64,000 nt of DNA from Gigantopelta aegis (GCF_016097555.1 NC_054713.1:39245670-39309669); one strand, 5' to 3'; positions 1 to 14,312 are shown, counted from the stretch's first letter. Notes: generated by a model not told the origin, from the letters alone. A program made the numbers and translations.

Positions 1-873
1 GTTTACATGTGTCAGAACTATGATAAACATGTGCCGTAGGTTTACATATGCTAAGCTATATTTGATGTTGATTGACATAATGTTAAATTAAACATGTTTA
101 TGATTTACATTATTTTTAAGTCACTGACCTTAGTACTAAAAACCAGCATGGTACCTGTTTATGTTTTGTATGAAACTAGTATTAACAACCAGCATGGTAC
201 CTGTTTATGTTTTCTATAAAACAGGACACAATTAAAATATCACACAGATAGTTGAGGTGTGTGCCTAGGACAGCATGCTTAAATTTTAAGTGGATATAAG
301 CACAAAAATAGGTTGAAATGAAATGAAATGGACATTGTATTATTCCAATTGAAAAGACTTTCTCATTGCCGAATTAGTTTGTTAAAATATGTTTAGAACA
401 TCATCGCAAGACCAAACCATAGTACAAATGTGTTAGAATTAGTTAACTTAACCAGATACGAACTTCAAGATATCATTCACTAGTCCTTCACATTTGAGGT
501 ACAGAATTGTGTTTGTGCACTCAAGTGCAACCTATTTTTTTTCTCCGAAGCATTTTTTTTTTATTGTCCACTTAAACTATGATAATAGTGCGCCTTCTGC
601 TGGTTGTTACAGAAGCTGCTTTAACCTGAACCGATCCTAGTGTTGGAATATCATTATGCTGATTTAGTGACTGTTCAATGTACAGGTGGTATTAAAAACC
701 TCCTTTTGTCAATATGTGCAAGCTTTACTCAAGATCACAGACCTGTAGCTTATGAAGAGAGTCATTTATCGCTCTCCTGTTATTTTCAAATGCGAAGGAC
801 TGATTCACATTGATGTATAATCAGTTAACCTGGTAAAAATCATGTGAACTGACCCAGGTTACTTAAGATTTTC
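1..873. other. AT-rich non-coding stretch with a 46-bp direct duplication
   Basis: No open frame or splice-flanked exon could be supported here. The only structure seen is a short direct repeat: the 27-bp block starting at 141 (AACCAGCATGGTACCTG...) recurs at 187, giving two tandem copies with a 46-bp period. The remainder looks like ordinary intronic or intergenic sequence. Confidence 0.6.
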
Positions 874-1099
874 GAAACACATTGAATTTGCCAGGACAAA
901 CAGAAACACATTAAATATGCCAGGACAGACAGAAAGACATTGAATTTGCCAGGACAGACAGAAACATGTTGAATTTACCAGGACAACCAGAAACATGTTG
1001 AATTTACCTGGAATCTCAGAAATATGTTGAATTTACCAGGACAACCAGAAACATGTTGAATTTACCAGGACAATCAGAAATACCTTGAATTTGCCAAAA
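874..1099. repeat. 29-bp minisatellite, about 8 copies
   Basis: Tandem array of a 29-bp unit of the form GAAACATGTTGAATTTACC followed by AGGACAACCA. Seven full copies and a partial eighth are visible. Early copies carry ACATTGAATTTGCC and later copies ATGTTGAATTTACC, so the array has two sub-variants that change part way along. It is not coding. Confidence 0.85.
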
Positions 1100-1559
1100 T
1101 TGATAATTCAAGCAAAAAGGTTAAATGTGTAAATGTATGGCAAAAAATTGAAAAGTTATAGTCTAAAATTGTGCCTGGTCTAATTTACTAGGGTCAGTGG
1201 CTTGAAATAAATGTTTCTATATTCTCTGTAAATAATGTTATAATTATGGCTTATGGCTTGCTTTCTATACATGTACGTGAAGTGGTTGTAAAAGTGTTGA
1301 AGTTTGTTATGATCATCATTTGTTATCACAACACAACCATAGGAACAGCTTTCAGTGACACTGTGCAATATTCCTCGTTATATTTTCAAGATGCTTTACA
1401 TTCAGGATTTTGTGTTTGTATTTTGCTTTAGTTTCGGTCGGGAGGGTGGGTTTTTTCAAGGATTTTTTTTTTTTCATCAGACATCTTGTTTCAGTGTTGT
1501 TATGACATGATGGGCATTAGGACCTGTCACCCTTGATGGATTGATTTAAAAAAAACCCA
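1100..1559. other. Non-coding stretch
   Basis: AT-rich sequence with several homopolymer runs. Two short opposed frames near 1180-1431 have no start context, codon bias or recognisable motif and are treated as chance. Confidence 0.5.
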
Positions 1560-1840
1560 TCAGTCCAAGTCAGCGTCCATGACTGGTATATCAAAGACTG
1601 GTATCAAAGACTGTGGTATGCATTGTCCTGTCTGTGGGAAAGTGCATATAAAAGATCCCATGCTAGTAATGGAAAAATCTCTGAAGGCTATGAGTTAGAA
1701 TTGTCAAATGTTTGAAATCCAATAGCCAATTATTGAAGCACAAAGTAAAGAACTGACGGTGGCATTGTACACACACACCAGTGTTAAGTTATCCCCCTTG
1801 ACTACATGCTTTAATGGTGCTGCTAAACAAAACACATTTT
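1560..1840 (+). mobile_element. SINE body and tail fragment
   Basis: Diverged copy of the window's main SINE family in plus orientation. Visible landmarks are TGTCTGTGGGAAAGTGCATA and AAAAGATCCC in the body, then a core resembling AAATGTTTGAAATCCAATAG and a tail ending GTGCTGCTAAACAAAAC. The tRNA-like head is missing or unrecognisable. Confidence 0.7.
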
Positions 1841-2258
1841 AACTTCTATCATGACTGAACATTTTATAAGTATTTGGAAACAGAATATATTACATGACTC
1901 GACATTAACAACAGCCGAGACAGCTTTGACTACCACTTTGGGTTGGCTGTTGGATCCCAATTTAGAACTATGAAATAAATAACTGATACAAGATGTTTGG
2001 TGAATATTAAGATTTATATTTTCGATATGACAATGAATAAACAAATGTGGGGTTTTTATTGTTTCTTTTTTGCTACATTTACTTTTAGATCTTTTCTTTG
2101 TCTGTGAATTGTTTATGTTTACAAAATGTTTGCGTTTCCATTGCTTTCATTACTCAGGTAAAAACTGTTTTGTTTAGCATATTTTGTTTAGTTTTTGTTG
2201 TCTTGTTAATTGGTGAAAATGTATTATAATTGAAATTTAAAGAAACTGAATTATACTC

Positions 2259-4340
<2,082 letters not shown>

Positions 4341-4349
4341 CCAGCTATT

Positions 4350-5200
4350 AACATGAACTTAAACTACTCGCTCACCAGAGAGATTAAATGAACACTTCAA
4401 TGGGCATTAACTTTGGCCATTAAAATCTCCATAAAACTCGAATATAAACTACTCACTCGGCAGAGAGATTAAATGAACTGGTAAATAGACATTCACTTTG
4501 GCCATTAAAATCTCCATAAAAATATATTATAAACTACTGGCTAACCAAATAGGCTAACTGAACTATTTAACACTGGCGCTGACTATTGATATCACCATTA
4601 ATCAGATTTTTTTTTATATATACAAATTGTTCACCAGAAAGATTAACTAAGTGCGTTAACAGACATTAATGTAGATCGTTGAAATCACCATTGAAATACA
4701 AACTGCTCACCAAAGAGGTTAACTTAACTATTTAACATACATTATTGTAGATCGTTGAAATCACCAAAGAGGTTAACTGATCTTTTCTAACATACATTAC
4801 TGTAGATCGTTGAAATCGCCACTGTACAGAACTCCCCACTGTACAGAACTCCCCACTAGAGAGATTAACTGAAATCGATGACAGACATTAACGTAGATTG
4901 TTGAAATCACCACTGAACAGAAATACAAATTGCTCACCAGAGGTTAACAGAACTCTTTAAAATACATTATTTTAATGTAAATCGTTGAAATCGTCATTGA
5001 AGAAAACTACCAAATGCTCACTAGAAAGGTTAACTGAACTCTTTGACAGACATTAATGTAGATCGTGGAAATAACTATCAAATAGAAATATGCATTGCTC
5101 ACCAAAGATGTTAACAGAACTCTTTAGCATACGTTAATTTAATGTAGATCGTTGAAATCGACACTGAACAGAAATTATACAACCTGCTCAATGGAGAGAT
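4350..5200. repeat. Degenerate satellite of ~80-100 bp units
   Basis: About nine diverged copies of a unit containing CTCACCAGAGAGATTAACTG, then an ACATTAATGTAGATCGTTG segment, then AAATCACCATTGAA. Unit length varies through indels, and left-hand copies (4370-4560) differ most. No open frame runs through it. The divergence suggests an old array that no longer homogenises. Confidence 0.8.
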
Positions 5201-5617
5201 CAACACGTGATTCGTTCGCACAATCCAACGTAGACTATATTATCTTTGTGATGTGGAAGTCTGGTCTTTGTTCCTTCAGTACTGGTATGTGCAAAGCAGC
5301 AATCATTATCCTTGTCTTCAGTGAGATAGTCATGTTTTAGATACATCATGTGTTGACATAGCTACTGTTGTGTCTGCAAACTGTTGCTCCAGTTCTGGTA
5401 AATGCAAATAAATATTGCTTAGAATTAAACAAAAAGTGTGTTGTCTTTTATTCTGTATTGTGCAACATGTTTTGTCGTAATAGTAGTCTGATACCTAGGT
5501 ATGTTTTTTTTTTTTTTTTTTTCCTTTTTATTTGCGGGGGTGGGGGTGGGAGTAGTCATTTAAGTTACTTTTTTGCATTATTATAATCTTAATCATCAGC
5601 ATCATCATTCAACCAAT
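5201..5617. other. Non-coding stretch with T-run
   Basis: No gene seen. It contains an 18-20 nt T run near 5503-5522 followed by a G-rich tract. Confidence 0.5.
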
Positions 5618-5998
5618 ACTAGAACGGTTCTTGAATTTTCCATAACAGGATAGTTTGAGATCTTGGAATAGGGTTTCTTGTTGACTCTAGAATAGATCCT
5701 TCCTGGAATAGGGTTCTTGTTAAACCAGGAACAAGATCCTTGCAGATCCTTTAATAGTGCTCTTGTTAAACCAGGAACAATATCCTGGAATAGGGTTCTT
5801 GTTGAACCAGGATCAATATCCTTGCAGATCCTGGAATATTGTTCTTGTTGAACCAGGAATCGATCCCTCCTGGAATACGGTTCTTGTTGAACCATGAACA
5901 AAGTCCTTGCAGATCCTGGAATAGGGTTCTTGTTGAACCATGAACAAAGTCCTTGCAGATCCTGGAATAGGGTTCTTGTTGAACAAGGAACCGAGCTG
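5618..5998. repeat. ~46-bp minisatellite (about 8 copies)
   Basis: Tandem units containing CTTGCAGATCCTGGAATAGG and TTCTTGTTGAACCAGGAAC. Some copies lack the GCAGATC part, so unit length varies between about 32 and 46 bp. The minus strand reads as a Gln/Ser/Arg-rich repeat, but indels move it between frames. It is treated as non-coding. Confidence 0.85.
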
Positions 5999-6364
5999 AA
6001 TGAGGTTCACATCTTCAGACTTAGAACAGTATACCTACAGCGCACAGAGAAGATTTCTTACTAGCTCGAGTATCCTTTAGCCCTATTCGGTTAGATGCGA
6101 TTATAGGGCTAGAGCTGAAAACTGTCCACTTCGTGGGGGTGAGGTGGAAGGAAAGGTTGAGGGACAGTGCTTGAGAACTCGAAGAGAGCAGACGTGTTTT
6201 ACTGAGGTCGTTCTGAGCGAACGAAGAAGGGGATGGCATCTAATTATTTGAGACTGGACAGTAGCAGCAGTGACTAAGATGACGTCTTGGTGTGCATATG
6301 TTCACAAAGCCACACGGTATACTGTAACAGTAATAAAAACAAAGACACTAAACCCACAGATCAA
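5999..6364. other. Sequence upstream of the BIR fragment
   Basis: Possible promoter or 5' leader for the BIR-containing frame that follows; no TATA box or start site can be placed. A 72-codon minus-strand frame at 6021-6239 has no recognisable features and is not called as a gene. Confidence 0.35.
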
Positions 6365-6744
6365 ATGGATGCTGCCTGTGAACGGATAGATGAACTTGAA
6401 GATGGTGAACGCGTGGATGAACCTGCAGATCTGACGGATGCTACTCGTGAAACCGATGCTGCCTATGAGGGTGACTGCTATTCAAGACGTTACTTGTTCT
6501 GTCATCATTCCAAAATGAGACAGTTCTATGCCCGGATGTTGTCGTATGCTCGGTGGTCCATCCAGATGAGGCAAAAACCAAAAGAACTTGCCACGGTTGG
6601 TTTCTACTACACAGACCACGACGCCACCATATGTTTCTGCTGTGGGCTACACGCCATCAATGGCAAAAGAATAACGATCCATTGATGGAACATTACGAAC
6701 TGTCTCTGAGATGTCCCTATGTGAACAACGTGTTCAGACATTAG
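6365..6744 (+). pseudogene. BIR-domain (IAP-like) protein fragment with one frameshift
   Basis: The frame opens at the in-frame ATG at 6365. A short acidic region with repeated Asp/Glu-rich segments is followed by a baculoviral-IAP-repeat domain from about 6515. The first half reads in one frame up to about 6660 (motif ELATVGFYYTDHD, then CFCC). The second half (DPLMEHYELSLRCPYV) reads in another frame to a stop at 6744. Taken across the one-base shift, the zinc ligands keep the spacing of the family, CX2CX16HX6C. BIR domains bind caspases or adaptor proteins in apoptosis and immune signalling, and the family is expanded in molluscs. No RING domain is visible. The shift could be a real lesion or a sequencing error. 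A cellular IAP relative or a BIR captured by a mobile element are both possible. Confidence 0.7.
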
Positions 6745-6850
6745 ATTTTTTGTTCATGATGGAATGCATGTTTTGTAATACATTTTGTGCACTCTATTTC
6801 AATTCTTTAGTAATACATTTTCTTGTATATTTTTGAATCTGTTTTTTAGC

Positions 6851-7222
6851 GTGGTGAACAAAAGTGAGATCATGTACAGTGTAGATCGATGTTTGGAACT
6901 CTACGATCCCACGTGGAGAAAAGTGAGATCATGTACAGTGTAGATCGATGTTTGGAACTCTACGATCCCACGTGGAGAAAAGCAAAAGAGAACAAGAACA
7001 AACACTCAGAACCGGAAGTGGTCATGGTTTCTCCCACACAACAGGTGGTGGAACAAGCCAAAGCAGAACAGAAACGTCTTCAGAAAAGTATAAAAGGAAA
7101 AGCAACACAGCGATCAGTCGGTTCACCAAAAACAAAAAGCACAAAGAAGACACAACGAGCAGAAGCAATCCGAAAAAGCAGAACACTGATTGTTTCAGTG
7201 AGTAATCCAGTATGGCTTCTTA
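6851..7222 (+). pseudogene. Lys-rich coding remnant with a 59-bp tandem duplication
   Basis: A pyrimidine-rich AG acceptor (CTGTTTTTTAG) ends at about 6849 and is followed by a frame rich in Lys, Gln and Ser (about 6970-7190). The block 6863-6921 is repeated exactly at 6922-6980. Since 59 is not a multiple of three, the duplication breaks the frame. It follows the BIR fragment by about 100 bp and may be its next exon, but no family was recognised. The frame runs on into a gypsy reverse-transcriptase remnant. Confidence 0.45.
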
Positions 7223-7382
7223 CACAAACATGTGCTCAAGTTCAGAAGGAAATTAAGTACATGCTAGATCATGATATCATTGAACCGAGTACAAGCACTT
7301 GGAGTTCTCCGATTATTTTGATTCCAAAACCAGATGGTACATACAGATTTTGTATCGATTACAGAAAGGTAAACATTGTAAG
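7223..7382 (+). pseudogene. Ty3/gypsy reverse transcriptase, fingers segment only
   Basis: Plus-strand fragment carrying the conserved N-terminal RT block of gypsy elements: a KYMLDHDIIEPS segment, then SSPIILIPKPDGTYRFCIDY and RKVN. In this family the block precedes the palm with the catalytic Asp residues, which are absent here. The fragment stops exactly where the minus-strand LTR begins at 7383, so the LTR-bearing copy probably landed in or recombined with this older piece. Confidence 0.75.
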
Positions 7383-8591
7383 TGTCACGGGGATCCTATA
7401 ATACCCGTAACTGAATAAAACACGATTGTCCAAATATCTCTCCTAACTGTGTATCTATTAGATCTCTCTGTAACGGGCGGTTATACCCTAATGTGGCTCG
7501 TCTAGGTATGATCAGAGATAAGATCTTATATAAAGTATATATTATTATTATAGCACGTTTAGTTCACTAGAAAACACAACAAAACACAATACACTTTGGA
7601 ATCTGTATTAACCTACGCTGACAAATGTACTGCCGCAGTAGTTAATTAATAACAACAATAATAACAACCCAGAACTGATCACTTAATTAGTTAATCTCTA
7701 GGTGTTTAGTTTACACAATATGCTAATCACTTCACCGTGACACAACACCCACACGTGTGATAATTGAGAAACGCTAACACACACACGTGCGATAATGGAG
7801 AAACGCTTCCAGGGGAACTTAATTAATAAAGGAATTACAACACTATTCCTAACAGGTTAATTTTTAATTAACCCTAACTACTCATTCAGTAACCTTGTAA
7901 CACAGAATTAATACTGGTACCTATCACAATAAAGACAATAACCTACAGTTTACCTAGGTCCTCTAGGATGACTGGCTAAGCTTTATATTACAAAATACTC
8001 GTATAATGTTAGAACAATAAGTCTACGATTTACTTCGTCAGATGACCGAAGACACTGTTTAAAGAATATTGGTATAATACAGTATTAAAATATTTAAAGT
8101 CACATCAATCACATCAAGGTTATACAACAGAGCAGAAATAATATATTTACCAAAGTCCAAACGGACTAACGTTCCCGGGAAGCCTTCCTTTTTGGTTCTC
8201 TCAGATATCTCTAAACCCTAGCTATTTATTCAAAACTCTCAGAGACAGCGAATATCGCCTGTGGGTACAAGGCGGTACCTCACGTATCATGTGGAATTTC
8301 CACAACCACCACGCCGGCATATTTTTCTCTGATCGTCAGACTTACTGACGCCTTGGTCGCCAAAATCACGGTCGTCGAAACCGCACTCGCAGAGGTATTA
8401 CGTAACTACTCGCCACATGGCCTCCGCACCTTTCTGGGTGTGTATTAAGCACAGAGCACGACCACTGTCGCGCAGGGGTATTATGTAACAAGTTGCCCAG
8501 CTGGGCTAAGAGCATTTGGAACTGCACACGGCCTTCTAAAACAATTAATATCGCCACAGGCGAAAAGAAATTAAGAGCATGTACCGTCACA
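7383..8591 (-). mobile_element. Gypsy LTR (copy A, minus strand)
   Basis: About 1.21 kb, homologous over most of its length to the plus-strand LTR at 22711-23988. In its own orientation it begins TGTGACGG and ends CCGTGACA, the TG...CA ends usual for LTRs. It lies immediately 3' of the copy A pol remnant, so it is the 3' LTR. No matching 5' LTR was found on the other side of the copy. Confidence 0.8.
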
Positions 8592-9783
8592 CACCCCCAC
8601 CTCAAAAAGGATATTTCCTCTACTCTAGGAATAGGGAAATATACTACATTAAAACAAAAGTGCGTTAACCGACGCATCCGGGCATTTATGACACATGTAA
8701 TAATAAGGTGACTACCAGTAATCACACTGAGTCTCTCAGTCCCTGGTATACAAATAAAGTATATATAAACAAAACAAAAATCAAGAATGTCAACACATTA
8801 TCATAACAATCAACTTCGGGACAGGGCATAAGCGATTACATTGGATGTGCCCTTGATATGTTCAATGGTAATTGGGTATTCTTGCAGAAGAAGACTCCAT
8901 CTCAAAACTCTCTGGTTGGTGGCTTTCATTCTGTGAATGAAAGTAAGCGGATTATGATCAGTAAAGACCACCACTTGATGCACTGCCGATTTCACGTAGA
9001 TCTGAAAATGCTTCAGAGCTTGTACCATGGCCAAAGCTTCCTTCTCTATAGTGGAATAGTTCACCTGGTGTTTGTCAAACTTTTTGGAAAATTTACAGGA
9101 TGGTCCAGTCCATTTTCGTCTTCCTGGAACAGCACAGCTCCAGCTCCAACGTCACTGGCATCCACAGCTAGCTTGAACGGCATTCGGTAGTCTGGTGCTG
9201 CCATCACGGGAGACGAGTAGCGCATCTGCTTGAGACGGTTGAATGACTTCTCGCATTCAACTGACCACTGGAACTTCTTTTCTTTCTTTTTCAGTGTCGC
9301 ACGTTTTCCAGGTTTTCTCCGATAGGCATGCTGTCGAATCGGTGTAGCGTTGGGTTCCAGGCGCACATCCTGGCTGAAGGTATTGGTAACCGTTGGAAGG
9401 TCCTGACAAATGGAAACACTGTCTTGTTTCAACGTGGTCAACTTTGCTCGCTGGGGGCTCAAGTCTGCTAGAATCTGGCCGTTGGCCAACTTGATCTCTG
9501 CAGTCTTGACGTCATCACAGGAAATAGAGTGACTCTCAATTTGGACCGGTAACTCTGGAACTATCGGCAGTCTGTCAAAATAGCCTTTTAGCAAATTGAT
9601 GTGACAATACCTACTTTTCCTAACCCTATCAGGAGTGTTTATCACATACCCTGTCTCATTAACCCATTTGTGCACAACATAGGGCCCGAAATACCTGTTC
9701 TGCACAGAATCCCGTTTAATGGGAAGGTACAGCAGCACCTTATCCCCTGGTTTAAATTCTCGACTCCTAGCCTTCCTATGAGT
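8592..9783 (-). pseudogene. Gypsy pol remnant, copy A (IN C-terminus, RT edge, RNase H)
   Basis: Minus-strand reading runs from 9783 down to about 8810, then about 220 bp of 3' leader to the LTR. Order in reading direction: integrase C-terminal module (PGDKVLLYLPIK..., GPYVVHK, HINLLKGYF), a linker, the extreme RT N-terminus (LEPNATPIRQHAYR), then directly the RT-connection/RNase H segment (FQWSVECEKSF, LAVDASDVGAGAV, STIEKEALAMVQALKHF, VFTDHNPLTF, ending ALSRS and a stop). The RT palm with its catalytic motif is missing. A one- or two-base frameshift occurs near 9064. Integrase upstream of RT is the Ty1/copia-like order known from Gmr1-type gypsy elements. The 5' end is truncated at about 9783, leaving a dead copy. 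Confidence 0.8.
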
Positions 9784-10709
9784 TTATGAGATTAGACAGG
9801 GCCCAGAGCATAACCATCAACTATGTAAGGTAAGATCACTGTCAGTCTACAAATTATCACTCTACATAGCATTCCCTTGCCATAAGTATTATCCCAGTTG
9901 ATCATGTAACCATGTTTTTGTTTTCTATTCAATATTGTATGGAACATGGGGTTACATTAGTTTGTAAGCATGTGCTCATCATTGAAGATTGTTGATGATC
10001 CAAAAATGGCACATTCAACCAGATAGGAAACTATGACGCAGCTATATATACACAATTTTGCATCCAAACGTGAAGCATATTCTCGAGTTGTGGTTGAATG
10101 CAGACAGACACATAACACTATTAATGGTTTGCTATCTTGGTCACTCTAAAGACGAAGCTTTGAAACCATTTGGGTAGTCATCAAATAGTGGGCAGGACAT
10201 ACTCCACTTGAAACACACTGATACCACGGATCACAGTAGACAATGTGGATTTCCTGAACCAGTTGATAATTTGTATGGTGATACGGAGTCATTGATAAAG
10301 TCAGGAAGGAGATAAGGCTCTGGAGGTGTTTCCACCATCAAGAATGCCTCATCTACATTCGAAAAGAGCTAATTTCTAAACATACTTTTAAAGCATTCCA
10401 TCATTTGACAGTAGTCTACCTCCTGCTTAAGGAGATTGGAAAAATAATTTGAATGTATTAAAACAAAACAGATATGTATTCCAGAATACACATGTACTGC
10501 AATCCAGTGCTGCTATCTATCAATAATTTATATGGCAATTGTTCATGTTGAATGATAAGTTTAATCATAGAAACCAATTAAGACATACCAGTTTAATTGT
10601 TGCTAAAATAAACAGTGATATTGTCTTTAATTATATAATAACATTATATCTTAAATAGTGATGATATTCAAACACCCCCTCCCCCCAAAAACCACCTCCA
10701 AAACAAACG

Positions 10710-10716
10710 ATAATAA

Positions 10717-10775
<59 letters not shown>

Positions 10776-10800
10776 TAGTAATAATAATAATAATAATAAT
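10710..10800. repeat. (TAG)n-(TAA)n microsatellite
   Basis: Run of TAG trinucleotides changing to TAA trinucleotides at the right end. Confidence 0.95.
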
Positions 10801-12048
10801 TTTCCTTAATTTGTGCAAATGACGTTAAATGATCTTAACATGACGGGATACCTACCCTCTTTGGAAACCTTACACTATATAGCATTAAGCATCTGTCCCC
10901 ATTTCTAACAAAACGTGTTTGAAATTGTATTTGCCTAGTCGTTTAGAAAGACATATGGGATCTGTTGCAATTCCCAATAATATAATATGAAGCATATTTC
11001 ATTTCATTCTACACCAAAACCAAAGATTAAACAAAACATAAATTTATTTTTTATATTTTCATTCATAAATATCTTTCGAACAATTAGTTAACTTAAACAT
11101 ATAATTTGTCTTTATTTAGGTTGAGAACCAATCAAGTTAGTGAATACTTCTTTGTCTTTGGGTAGTGGCTGACAGAGGAAACAATTTCGACATACCATTA
11201 AAAACATGCACAGTCCCAGCTAACACACAGGTTTATTTTTTATAACTGCTATACCAATGCAAATTATAATAGCCTGTGAGTTTGTATGCATTGTAGAGCC
11301 AGTTATCTACATACAGTATCTGGACGAATGTATCGCACGAAATTAGTATTGTAAAATAAATGCATTTTTGGTTCAAGATTTCCAAGTTACATAGAGTATC
11401 TAGAAGAATGTATCGCACGAAATTAATACTGAAAAATAAATGCATTTTTTATTCCACATTTCCCAGTTAACATGCAGATTATACTGACCAATTAGATACA
11501 TTTAATAATCGAAAGCAAACCTTTAATAGCACCTTCTGGAAAGAACCTAAACTTACAGATAAAACAAAAATTAAACATTTCGATTTTGACCCCAACTAAC
11601 TTCTAAAATAACACCCTAAAGGTCAAAATGGCATGAGTATCTACCTTTACCATAAACCATACTCTACATAGATCTCAATAAAGGTAAATTTAGCGTGGGT
11701 GCCTACCCTCACCATGAACCTTACCCTGCACAGATCTCAATAAGCATGGGTACGATTAATGTTTTAAAAGACATGTTTTAGACACTTGTAAACACATTGT
11801 TTCGAGATCACATTGTTTCGAGATAAATTGATTTTAATATCAAGATTTCCCCATAGTATGCTTGTACACTGTAATGATATTATGTAATCATCTATGAAGA
11901 GTGAACCTTATGTAGCATAGTTGTAAAAAAAACCCTACCCACAAAGTTGTGAAAAATGTAAAAACTTAATTTTCCCTAATTTGTTCCTAAATGACCTTAA
12001 ATGACCCCCAAAATAACATTTAAAGGTCACTTTTGCATATTGCTAATT

Positions 12049-13030
12049 TTAATCAGATTGCTACCCTCATTATAAATCGCTCCATCCTCACCATAAACCA
12101 TACCCTGTACAGATCTCGATAAGCATTGGTACCCATTTCTAACAAATCATTCCCCAAAATGTGGACGTAACTTTTACCTAAACATCTCCCCCTTTCGTTA
12201 AATTATAGACATGCCCCTAAAATTTCAATACGTTTTGAGCTCTATTTTCTATTAAATGACCCCCAAAATAACATTTAAAGGTCACTTTTGCATGGGTACC
12301 TACCCTCACAATCTAATTAAAATTAGCTCCACTATTACATGTGTATCTAACAGCAGCCCATAAGAGCTGATGTCCAGTTGACCTTTCATTCGACCAATCA
12401 AAACCTTACTTGCAAAATCATGCCAGTGATTTGAAAAGAATTTGAAAACATTCGGATCTATGCCGAGGGTATACGAAATGATTCGGGTGAATTACGAAGC
12501 ATGCCGGAAACTAATTTCAATATAAAATTTTGTATAAAATTAGTTTCAAGACGGAAAAAACCCCGTGATGGTATAGCCATAAAATCTGTTTATACTAGTA
12601 TACAATCCAGAGTTTATTACTGCACTTTTCTCCGTTTTTTCAATGTTGAAATAGATCAACAAGTTTGCCTATTGCATAAATAGTCTCGACAGATATTTTT
12701 AGAATTTGTATGCTCCCGAATAACGTTATAAAAGGCGAAGTGTAATTGATCGATATTTAAATTGTTATTTATAGATGAAATGTCATCTGGACATGGGAGT
12801 CCATGCAATGCTGTTAGGTCTACTGGTGAGACCAGTAGAGCTAATTTTAATCAGATTGCTACCCTCATTATCAATCGCACCCATCCTCACCATAAACCAT
12901 ACCCTGTACAGATCTCGGTAAGTATTGGTACCTATTTCTAACAAACTATTCCCCAAAATGTGGACGTAACCTTTACTTAAACATCTCCCCCTTTCGTTAA
13001 ATTATAGACCTGCCCCTAAAATTTCAATCA
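12049..13030 (+). repeat. Pair of ~180-bp direct repeats, ~790 bp apart
   Basis: The block beginning CTAATTTTAATCAGATTGC at 12049 recurs at 12841 with a few substitutions and continues through AATGTGGACGTAAC and CATCTCCCCCTTTCG to ATTTCAAT in both. The region between shows no coding signal. A segmental duplication or two insertions of one element would explain it. Confidence 0.75.
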
Positions 13031-13724
13031 AGAAGCACCCCTACTAGATGTGTAATGGATATATCTATAAACCAAAGTCATAATATGAACATTATTGATC
13101 AATATTATTGAACAGAATTAAAATAAACCAATGATTTGTGTCATTTACAGCATATTATATATTCGGAAACAATAACCTTCATTTGATCTTGAAAATATAG
13201 CAAATAAAAATGGGAAGTTTAGATATTAAGCATCTGAAAGAACATTTTTAAAGAGTTTAATCTCCCCTATAACTAAAATTTCGTGGACTGTTGTTTTTGG
13301 GTAGCAGCAGATTGAACACAAATTGACTTTAACGTACCATTAAAAACATGCAAATTCCCAATTAACGTACAGGGTTAGACAAGTAAAAATTGCAGATCTG
13401 AAATCTACACATTTTTGCACAAGAATCAATGCTCAAACCTTCCTGACTCTCCGAATAACAATCGGGTGAACGTAGATCTGTTGTGTAGACATTTAACCGA
13501 GCCAATGAAAATTAAAGTTCAAACCATGTTTTACATGTCTCTATCCACTAGGGTTCAGGCATGTCCCCCCTCCCCCTGGTGTTACCCCTGGCATGGCCAG
13601 CGATTCGACCAGGGGGAGATTAAAATGACAATTAAGCCAAAACTACCACTTTTATACTCTTCGTGCCAGTCTAACTAGGTCAGGGCCAATCTAAGTAGGT
13701 CATGACTATACAGGCCTTGTTACT

Positions 13725-13765
<41 letters not shown>

Positions 13766-13772
13766 GTTGTTG

Positions 13773-13810
<38 letters not shown>

Positions 13811-13834
13811 GTCTGTGTCTGTGTCTGTGTTGTG
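13725..13834. repeat. (GT)n microsatellite, interrupted
   Basis: GT dinucleotides interrupted by TTGTTGTTG and then TATGTGTATG and CTGTGTCTG variants. Confidence 0.95.
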
Positions 13835-13949
13835 AGGTGAACAGGCTGAAGAAGACAAAAGTAATGATATTACATTCGCGTTTCAATTTCATACTGAAAG
13901 GAATTTCTCAAAATCAAAACAGTATAACTTATCACTGATCTTTAAAAGA

Positions 13950-14312
13950 AGCAGAGTTTTTGTTTAACGACATCTCTGGAGCATATAGGTTTTTTAAAGC
14001 GCTCGCTTGAAGTACGGTATGTCTGGAATATATCCCCCATTGGGCCATTTCGCGTTGCAACCAGTGCACCTCGTTTGGTATATCAAAGGCCATGGTATGT
14101 GCTATCTTGTCTGTAGGATCGTCTATATAAAAGATCCCTTGATACTAATGGTAAACTGTAGCGGTTTTTCTCTCTAAGACTATAGCACTCTAGAACCATG
14201 TCCACCAGGTAGCTATAGACAAGTCACCGTGATTTTCACTACTATATGTTTGAAATCCAATAGTCGTTGATTACTAAATCAATGTGCTCTAGTGGTGTCG
14301 ATAAAATGTTTT
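13950..14312 (+). mobile_element. SINE copy, plus strand, with a reversed tail fragment at its left
   Basis: 13950-13990 is a minus-oriented tail fragment (TTTGTTTAACGACATCTCTGG). From about 14005 a plus-strand copy shows CATTGGGCCATTTC, GGTATATCAAAGGCCATGG, AAAAGATCCC and the tail ATCAATGTGCTCTAGTGG. The head is degraded. Confidence 0.75.

Larger units (their letters stand above)
9784..13724. other. Non-coding stretch with scattered duplications
   Basis: No gene supported over about 3.9 kb. Contents seen: a trinucleotide microsatellite at 10710-10800; a two-copy tandem repeat of about 85 bp at about 11310-11450 (GAATGTATCGCACGAAATTA in both copies); and a near-identical direct repeat of about 180 bp at 12049-12228 and 12841-13030. 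Motifs from that repeat (ACCCCCAAAATAACATTTAAAGG) also recur near 12003 and 12246, so this is probably one diverged repeat family. Confidence 0.5.

Noticed and set aside
5605..6010. Gln/Ser/Arg-rich minus-strand frames of 98 and 65 codons
   Set aside because: They come from the 46-bp minisatellite and shift register with unit indels.
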